This document shows, one piece after another, positions 7,381-14,188 of a stretch of DNA of 33,214 nucleotides (position 1 is the first letter of the stretch; the number at the start of each line of letters is the position of its first letter). The position numbers were made by a program, and so were the translations under genes. Source of the DNA: an uncultured Eubacteriales bacterium. GTDB taxonomy: Bacteria; Bacillota; Clostridia; Christensenellales; CAG-138. The stretch is from positions 1 to 33,214 of the forward strand of contig URFJ01000006.1 in the NCBI GenBank assembly GCA_900547135.1. The letters run 5' to 3'. The notes below the pieces were generated by a model. The model did no database searches, had not been told where the DNA came from, and saw only the letters and a program-made list of their open reading frames with translations.

Positions 7381-10300
7381 CTACGCGATTATAGCGTCGT
7401 CGATTTGGCTCTCGTGCCTGCTTTCAACTGTAAGGCGCGTTCTCAGGGAATTGATATTAACATCAGATTTCACCGTTATTTCCACGCTGGGCAGCCGCCA
7501 TCCATCGCCACCCAGATATATATAATCCGAGGTATTATCGGATAAATTGTTTGTCTCTTTAAACCGTGTGTAAAAGCTATCCCATTTTGGTATAACTCCC
7601 CGGCCAACCTCAAGCAGGTAACACATCCTTGATAGGCTCTTTACCGTATCGCCAAGCCGCGTATACCAGCTAAGCGTTCCATTCACTGGAAGGACTAGCC
7701 CCAGGCCGGTCTGGGTACTTACCCAATCCTCTGAGATGTTGGGGTTATTTTTAAGAATGAGATTTGTATAATATTGATATCCGTCTTCAATACAATCCCC
7801 CAGATACCTGCTGAAGTAAAGCGCCGCCGCCTGTCTAAGCTGCAGGCCCTCGACGTAGAAGATTATGTCTTTAAGTACGATGCCTCGGCTATTATCCATC
7901 AGCATGGCCTGGTTTTCAACGCTTTCCAGGATATCCTGCTTTGTCATACAATAGCTGTTCATTATACCAATGAGCAGATCGTTTTTCCTTGTTATATACT
8001 CAAGCTCAGGGAACCGAATCCTGTCAGGCCATATTTCAAGCTCAGGATTCTGCGTAAGAATTTCCTCGGCGCTTATTCCAAGCTCTGTGCGGCGCGGTAT
8101 AAGCTGACCCGCCTCTATGCTCCGTTCATTAAACTGGCCGCCTAGATTGCTGTGAAGCTCCATCAGCAGCATATGGAAATAGTTGAGGAACACCAGCTTT
8201 GATATTGGAATCTGATTATTGTAGAAAGCAAAGTTATTGGGATCGAAAGGTTCTTCCGAGTCGTTGTTAGGATCAGCGTTGAACTGACCCAAATAACGGT
8301 CCAGAAACTCCATGTAGTTTTCCGGAACGTGATTCCATTCCTGGAATCTTCTTTCTTCCTCATATATGCCTTCATTGCGGTAATACATGGTCACCGGCGG
8401 GGGCATGGGCAGGGCTACCATATTATCAGCGTGTATAAGGTCCTTAAGCTCTTCCCACCGTGTTTGCATATCAAATGTGACGTTGTTTTGGAGGAACTCG
8501 TCGAGCATATCATAGCTTAAGTTTAAAATATCGTCATATGAACTGGTTTCCGCCCGTTCCTTGGTTATTACTCCTTCTTCTGTTATGCTTTGCGTCAGCC
8601 AGCTCGCCATAACAGCTAGCAGTTCCCTGAATTCTTCATTTGTCATGCAGGGAACAAACGCTACGCAGTACTCGTCCTCGCCATTGCTTCTAACCCGCTG
8701 GATTGTGGGGTTCTCTATTGAGAAGATTGGCAGCAGGCGCATTTCGAACATTCTAATCGATTTATCACCGTCCAAACGGCCCGTATTGAACTTAATGCCA
8801 CCCTCCATCAAGCCGGCCGTTCTTCCTTTGATCCACGGAGGCTTCGAGTCGCTTCCCAACTCCAGCGCCAGGTGCGGCCTGAGCGTAACGCTGAATTTAT
8901 ACCACAGTATTTGACCCGCTATCGTGACCTCAACGTCAAAGCTCATCTTTATTGCTTTATATGCCTCGATCCTGGCCGCTACTGACGCTTTAGCACTTGC
9001 GTAAAGCGTGAGGCCCAGATTTTTAAAGCCCACGTACACCACGACCTCGCCGATTACCCCGATGGTTGCGCTCAGCGAATAATACAATGACTGGTCATTT
9101 GGCAGGCCTTTGGGCTGGTAAAAGGCCAGCAGTCCGTCGAAGATTCCATACAGCATAAGCGAAGCGCCTATCCTGTAGCCTAAAGTAACGCCGCATTGAA
9201 AGCTTCCTTCAAACGTCCTTTCAATTCCCAGTGAAAGGAAAAGCCCCATTAAAAGCACCGTTGTAAAGGCTCCTTCTTGTACGGCGGGCAGGTTTTTCGC
9301 TGACGCCGCGTCAAGATATCCAAGCTTTATTCCGCCATACCCTCCATAAACCCCCACAAACAGGCCGAACGACTTTGAAAAATCCTCGCCCTTGGGGAAC
9401 CCGAAGTCAATGTAGAACTTGCCGTCCGTGTATACCTCGGCGTACATCTTGCCAAGGATTATGGCAAAGGCGCCGAAATCCAGCCTTCTGATCTTGTCGG
9501 GCGCCACGAATTCGGCGCGGAACATGCCAACCGATTCCGACACCTTTTGATACTGCAGATCCACCAAAAGCCCCTTGAGCATGGAGAGGGCGCCGCCTGC
9601 GTCTTTGTCAACCTCTACCCGCACGCCATACAGCTCGGGATGCGCGATGAGCACATACGAACGCAGTCCGCCCAGCAGCTCAAATTCGGTACCTACGAAA
9701 AAGCCTGTGGAATCGCTGAACGCTATATTGGGTTTGTGATCCGTCCCATTATCACCTATCAGCGCTTCCAGCTTAGCAACCTTATCCGCGGTGGACGCCG
9801 CCGCCATAACGCTGCTTACGTCGAGCTTATAGCCCATGCCCAGGAAGCTGAGGTCAAACGCCGGGCCGCTGCCTGCGGCCGCGGGCGGCTTGCCGTCAAC
9901 AGCGTCCCATGTAAGGGGGTCGCTTTCCGAATAGCTCTCATCCAGGAATTTTCCCGTCAGTACCATAAATACCTTCTTGTCTGAGGACGAGGCGGACGCC
10001 TTCTTGTAGGTAACACCTACCTTCTCAATGTCCATTATGCCTGGTATGGATTTATTGACCTGATACAGCAGGGATACGCTTTCGTCGGTCATATCATACT
10101 GCAAGGAGACATCGGAGAGGTTTATATCGTTCAGCACCGCCCACGGACCGGTAAGTTTAAAGCCCTGGTTTGGATTAACCTGCCTGATCAGGGTTTCGAC
10201 GACCTCCCCAAAGCTCATGCCGCCCAGGGACAGGGTGAGTATATGGTGGTTCTCGCTTCCCACTTTCCTCGTCCCATAGGTCGCCTGCGCGTACAGGTCT

Positions 10301-12411
10301 TTAAACTGTACCTGAAACTGGAACTCCCTGTTGTTTTTATCAAAGAAATCGTCAACCTGGGCCGCTATCTTGAACGTTCCCAGCTGGAACATGAGCATAG
10401 CGGCGGCAAACAGGCTGGACTGGTTATCCTCTGTTTTTTCCTTTTCAAGATGGATATAACCCTTTGCTCCTCCTGAAAGGTTTTTGCCCAGCACCTCCAT
10501 GTTCCAGCCGCCCTCAATGCCGGCTTCGATCTTAAACCTGTCGCCCTTGCCGCTTATGCCCATGTAAAGGTCGGTCAGCTTAAGCTCGTTAAGGCCCGTG
10601 TCCTTGTCGTCGTCGGGTATTTCCCTTCTCATCACCTGCTCGACAAGCTGCAGCAGGTTTACCTCTCCGCTGCCAAGGCCGCCTTCAAACCACCAATCCC
10701 CGTTATCATAGTCTGCCTCAAGGTCAAACGAGAACGCCTGAGGCTGCTCTGCACCCTCAGGCGGCGGATCGTCGGGCGATGCTTCGTTGAACGATAAGGA
10801 GCCTCCCAATGAAAAGGCTTTGCTCCCCTGCTTTATGTCGACGCTTGCGAATATCTTTTTAAGGTTGACGGGAAGATCGCCTATGCTGAACTGGATCAGG
10901 TCGTCAAGCTCAGCGTATATGCTGAAGGAGCGGCTGCCTGGCGAGGCGTATACGTCTAGCCGGCCAAGCTGGTTCTGGGCGGCCGGATGGGCGTCGGCGT
11001 TTCCAGAACCCCACTCCTGCGGAATGTCAGCACCCATCTCACCGGCCAGCTGTGAAAGCGTGATCTGTTCCTCAGGGCTTTCCCATGGATCGTCGGACCA
11101 GACTAGATGCGCTTCCATACCCATGTCGGGCAGGTCGGCCGACGCGTTCAGCTTAAGCGTTGTATCGCCTATGCCAAGGCTCAGCTGGCCAGCAACGTGA
11201 GCGGTCATAAGGTATTCGTCCAGGCCCGAGCCCCAGGTCACCTGCCACAATACGTTGAGGGAGTCAAGGCTAGCCTTTGGTATCGGAAGGTCCCACGGCT
11301 TGGATATGCTGAACAGCGCCTGCATATCGGACAGGGACATGCTGAAATTGTCGCCCACGTTCGTGCCTACCCTCAGCCTGTACAGCTCGAAAAAGTCAAG
11401 GATATCGGCGGGCATGGAATCCGTGGGCAGGAGTTCGCTCCCGCCTTCGTCCAGCCCGGCAAGGCTTCCAAAGAAGTTGATTATGTCAGAAATCCCAAGG
11501 CCGGTTTCAAAATCGGCCGTAAGCGGCCAGTAGCTGTTGCTGCCAAACAGCGGCACGGTAAATTTAACCGGGGTTGTAAACCCGCCAGGCTGCATCTGTA
11601 TGGTTATATAGGCAAGGCTTATTCGGTCGAAGGATTCACCGTCAGGGTCCTCCTCGCCGCTTACCAGGTATAAATCCACGTCGCACGGGAGGGGGGACGC
11701 GCTTCCCGAAACGGCCTGGAACATGTCGTTAATTACCCCGCCCAGGTTGACCTTAAGCTCGAACGGCATGGAATCCTCAAACGAGAAGCCGTCCGGCAGG
11801 CCCGCCCTGCCGGATATTTTGACTGAGTCATAGTAGCTGCCCGAAATGCCTTCAATAAGATTTTGATAGATCCCCCAAACGGTTTCCGTGCCGCCTGTGA
11901 AGAATATCATCGCGTTCTCAATCGTAAAGGGCATATCCGAGTACGCCGTATCGGAATTGGCCGCAAGCCTGATTTTATTGTTTGGGGCGGATATAAGCTG
12001 GAAATCTTTTAGTATGCTGTCCTTATATGCATAGAAACCCTCTTCAACCACACGGCTTTGCGGCAGCCCGCCGAAAAACGTTTCAAGCGGCACTCCTCCG
12101 TCAAGCTCCAGCCAAAGCTCAAAGTACACGCGGCCGTCCCTTTCGCTGAAATGCATATTGACCTCTATGGTATCATTTACGTCTTCGGCGCTTGTAATAG
12201 GCGGCAGGCTCAGGTTGGCCGTCGCGTCGAAGGCATCTCCTTCATTTCCCAGCTGATCGGTTATAAATGTTATGGTATCGCAGCGCGTCATGTCGAACAG
12301 CGGGTCTATATCCGTCAGGTTATAGCCAGGGTATTCGGCGAACCGGTCAAGTGTCGATTGTCCGTTCATCCAATTTTTCATTAATAACCTTCTAAATTCA
12401 AATATGTTCAT
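7381..12411 (-). CDS. Giant beta-rich protein, N-terminal half (ends in an amber codon)
   Basis: A 1,676-codon open frame with a strong AAAGGAG site seven bases before its ATG, 15 bases after the previous cistron. There is no signal peptide. Most of it is alternating polar/hydrophobic beta-strand sequence with many short amphipathic repeats. A glycine-rich hydrophobic core at roughly residues 950-1190 (for example GLFVGVYGGYGGIKLGYL) is followed by a helical region at about 1240-1560. A LysM-like segment with WYTRLGDTVKSLSR lies near 1585. The overall look reminds me of the DUF6603 class of very large proteins, but that is unverified recall. The frame ends at TAG (7383-7381) and continues open for 1,373 more codons. 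I infer one interrupted gene. Function unknown. Confidence 0.75.
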   Translation of the reverse strand: MNIFEFRRLLMKNWMNGQSTLDRFAEYPGYNLTDIDPLFDMTRCDTITFITDQLGNEGDAFDATANLSLPPITSAEDVNDTIEVNMHFSERDGRVYFELWLELDGGVPLETFFGGLPQSRVVEEGFYAYKDSILKDFQLISAPNNKIRLAANSDTAYSDMPFTIENAMIFFTGGTETVWGIYQNLIEGISGSYYDSVKISGRAGLPDGFSFEDSMPFELKVNLGGVINDMFQAVSGSASPLPCDVDLYLVSGEEDPDGESFDRISLAYITIQMQPGGFTTPVKFTVPLFGSNSYWPLTADFETGLGISDIINFFGSLAGLDEGGSELLPTDSMPADILDFFELYRLRVGTNVGDNFSMSLSDMQALFSISKPWDLPIPKASLDSLNVLWQVTWGSGLDEYLMTAHVAGQLSLGIGDTTLKLNASADLPDMGMEAHLVWSDDPWESPEEQITLSQLAGEMGADIPQEWGSGNADAHPAAQNQLGRLDVYASPGSRSFSIYAELDDLIQFSIGDLPVNLKKIFASVDIKQGSKAFSLGGSLSFNEASPDDPPPEGAEQPQAFSFDLEADYDNGDWWFEGGLGSGEVNLLQLVEQVMRREIPDDDKDTGLNELKLTDLYMGISGKGDRFKIEAGIEGGWNMEVLGKNLSGGAKGYIHLEKEKTEDNQSSLFAAAMLMFQLGTFKIAAQVDDFFDKNNREFQFQVQFKDLYAQATYGTRKVGSENHHILTLSLGGMSFGEVVETLIRQVNPNQGFKLTGPWAVLNDINLSDVSLQYDMTDESVSLLYQVNKSIPGIMDIEKVGVTYKKASASSSDKKVFMVLTGKFLDESYSESDPLTWDAVDGKPPAAAGSGPAFDLSFLGMGYKLDVSSVMAAASTADKVAKLEALIGDNGTDHKPNIAFSDSTGFFVGTEFELLGGLRSYVLIAHPELYGVRVEVDKDAGGALSMLKGLLVDLQYQKVSESVGMFRAEFVAPDKIRRLDFGAFAIILGKMYAEVYTDGKFYIDFGFPKGEDFSKSFGLFVGVYGGYGGIKLGYLDAASAKNLPAVQEGAFTTVLLMGLFLSLGIERTFEGSFQCGVTLGYRIGASLMLYGIFDGLLAFYQPKGLPNDQSLYYSLSATIGVIGEVVVYVGFKNLGLTLYASAKASVAARIEAYKAIKMSFDVEVTIAGQILWYKFSVTLRPHLALELGSDSKPPWIKGRTAGLMEGGIKFNTGRLDGDKSIRMFEMRLLPIFSIENPTIQRVRSNGEDEYCVAFVPCMTNEEFRELLAVMASWLTQSITEEGVITKERAETSSYDDILNLSYDMLDEFLQNNVTFDMQTRWEELKDLIHADNMVALPMPPPVTMYYRNEGIYEEERRFQEWNHVPENYMEFLDRYLGQFNADPNNDSEEPFDPNNFAFYNNQIPISKLVFLNYFHMLLMELHSNLGGQFNERSIEAGQLIPRRTELGISAEEILTQNPELEIWPDRIRFPELEYITRKNDLLIGIMNSYCMTKQDILESVENQAMLMDNSRGIVLKDIIFYVEGLQLRQAAALYFSRYLGDCIEDGYQYYTNLILKNNPNISEDWVSTQTGLGLVLPVNGTLSWYTRLGDTVKSLSRMCYLLEVGRGVIPKWDSFYTRFKETNNLSDNTSDYIYLGGDGWRLPSVEITVKSDVNINSLRTRLTVESRHESQIDDAIIA

Positions 12412-12426
12412 GTGTTAGCTCCTTTC

Positions 12427-13821
12427 TTAGCTTGCTCTGCCGCGCTTAATGGCGCGCGGGCGGTCCGCGCTGGCGGCAGGGGATTTGCTGCTGTTTTTGT
12501 TGCTTTTCCTATAATCGAACGGGGACTGCTTTGTTTTGATGTTTGTGCAGTCTGTTGTGGATGAGTCAACTTCGGTTACTCCATCCGGTATATTAACAGC
12601 AATATTGCTCCAAGCTTCTTCGGGCTGATGTGAACGGTCCTTATACTGAAGCAATCTAAGGCGCAAGATTTTATCACTTTGCTCCAAAGTACTATAAATG
12701 GGTGCTTCCGTCTTATATAGACCGTAGTCTATAGCATTAGTACTTACACTTTTATTCAGGTTTGCATAAATGGAATGATCTTTTACTTTAGAATTCTTTA
12801 GGTAACAATATGTGGTATCGAGGAAGTTGCACCCCGGGTGGCCATGCTTGTTACCATATCCAGCGCTTATAGCAACCCCCTGTGGCTTATAGTTATTTAG
12901 AAATTGGCTATATATCTCCCATTTGTTTTGTCCATTGCTGCTAAATTTTCCGCGCGACGTTAGATCGGAGCCATGGTGGGGTGCCGTCATAACGTTCGGA
13001 GCTTCATAAAAAACCCTGCTATCTTTGTCGAGTTTTTTATAAAGGTTGTTTAGATGAACCATCGTGTCTACAGTAGAATCGCCTGTAAATAGGTATTTGC
13101 CAGTTCCTGCACTCCATAATGAAACTACGGAAGCGCTGTTTTCAAAGCTAAATTTGCCTTTATCAAAGATCGAATTCCCTAGTTCGGATTTTCCTATAGC
13201 GCACAATATATATATACTTGCTCCACTTATATTGTCTATATAATTATCTTTTATTTGCATATGAGCTGTCCCAGTGAGGTATACGTTTTGCCCAGATGCC
13301 ACCTCGAAAATATTAATACCTCCCAAGGATTTAGCTTCTCCACCGTAATAAAATGACCCTACTATCGGACGTCCTATAGGACATTCAGTTAATTTTGTCT
13401 TTATTCCATCACTAGTAATATTAGGATCCATTAATAATTCAGTTAAATCGCTTTTTATGTTATTTGCCTTGCCGTTAAAATTACTTAAAGCATAGTTATA
13501 TATTGACTTAATGGCGCCATCTCTATCCTTAAGCTTTTCATTAATCTTTGTATCGTTAATATAGGTTGTATAGGTTTTCGCTCTATTATTGTGTTGACGT
13601 ACTTTTACAGTAAACCCTCCCTTTTCATAACGCAAACTATGTTCACTAATTATTTTTGCTTTACCTAAACGAAATAGAGCTTTTCTTTGAATGTTTTTTT
13701 TATTTTGAATATATGTATGGGCACCTTTATAGTCCTTTAAATATGCATTATATGAAGTTATACTCTTATATTCCCTGTTGAGCGATGTCCTTTTTGTTCC
13801 TCTGCCCTTAGTCTGACCCAT
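12427..13821 (-). CDS. Metallo-beta-lactamase-fold protein, distal part (in frame after an amber codon)
   Basis: A 464-codon frame continuing, without frameshift, the 113-codon segment upstream; only TAG-GAC-CCA separates them. It carries the later motifs of the ComEC/Rec2-type metallo-beta-lactamase domain: YLFTGDST at about 244-251, APHHGSDLTS at 280-289 and AISAGYGNKHGHP at 317-329. It lacks the first metal-binding motif, which lies in the upstream segment. About 230 basic, Lys/Asn-rich residues precede the motifs, and a low-complexity basic tail (PRAIKRGRAS) ends it. The first ATG has only a weak AGGA upstream. The DNA is much more AT-rich than its neighbours, suggesting a different origin. 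No membrane segments, so it is not ComEC itself. Confidence 0.75.
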   Translation of the reverse strand: MGQTKGRGTKRTSLNREYKSITSYNAYLKDYKGAHTYIQNKKNIQRKALFRLGKAKIISEHSLRYEKGGFTVKVRQHNNRAKTYTTYINDTKINEKLKDRDGAIKSIYNYALSNFNGKANNIKSDLTELLMDPNITSDGIKTKLTECPIGRPIVGSFYYGGEAKSLGGINIFEVASGQNVYLTGTAHMQIKDNYIDNISGASIYILCAIGKSELGNSIFDKGKFSFENSASVVSLWSAGTGKYLFTGDSTVDTMVHLNNLYKKLDKDSRVFYEAPNVMTAPHHGSDLTSRGKFSSNGQNKWEIYSQFLNNYKPQGVAISAGYGNKHGHPGCNFLDTTYCYLKNSKVKDHSIYANLNKSVSTNAIDYGLYKTEAPIYSTLEQSDKILRLRLLQYKDRSHQPEEAWSNIAVNIPDGVTEVDSSTTDCTNIKTKQSPFDYRKSNKNSSKSPAASADRPRAIKRGRAS

Positions 13822-13827
13822 TGGGTC

Positions 13828-14169
13828 CTACTCTATAACAGTGTTCATTATATAGTTATCAAGAAACTTGAACTTATCATGGTGATCTTTGTCGCGATGC
13901 GTAAGTATAACGCAATCAAGATATGGTTCAACCATTCCAGCCGTTTTACCCCTTAGAAGCATTATGTTTTTCAAATATTCATAGGATTCATTATAAGTGA
14001 TTATTTCACCATTGCTATCTTTAAAATTATCACCGCCGCAGTCCACCATGCCCAAATATACGAGCTTCTCTTCACTTGTAGCGTTCTCTTTCCCATATAT
14101 CTCTATCAGGTTGCACGCGCCCTGCCCCATTGGGAGCACGGTCATTATCGAATTTGTAACAGTATACAT
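13828..14169 (-). CDS. Metallo-beta-lactamase-fold protein, N-terminal part (ends in an amber codon)
   Basis: A 113-codon frame with a strong AAGGAG site seven bases before its ATG, 19 bases after the 996-residue gene. It contains the opening of a ComEC-like metallo-beta-lactamase fold: PMGQGACNLIEIY at 13-25 (compare DVGQGDA in the family), MVDCGG at 41-46, and the metal-binding motif THRDKDHHDKF at 90-100, a HxDxDH variant. It stops at TAG only 13 residues after that motif, before the other conserved motifs. The next segment supplies those in the same frame. Alone this product could not form the usual active site. I infer a single ~580-residue gene interrupted by one amber codon. Confidence 0.75.
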   Translation of the reverse strand: MYTVTNSIMTVLPMGQGACNLIEIYGKENATSEEKLVYLGMVDCGGDNFKDSNGEIITYNESYEYLKNIMLLRGKTAGMVEPYLDCVILTHRDKDHHDKFKFLDNYIMNTVIE

Positions 14170-14188
14170 ATACTTTCTCCTTTTCTAG

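Noticed and set aside
7381..13830. Pyrrolysine or global reassignment of TAG as the explanation of in-frame ambers
   Set aside because: TAG is the natural stop of nusG, gyrB and the small gene between the gyrase genes, and no pyl genes are in the window. Selective readthrough remains open, so I report the ambers without claiming reassignment.
13828..14169. The hydrolase as a true ComEC competence channel
   Set aside because: There are no membrane helices and no competence domain; only the metallo-beta-lactamase-fold motifs are shared.
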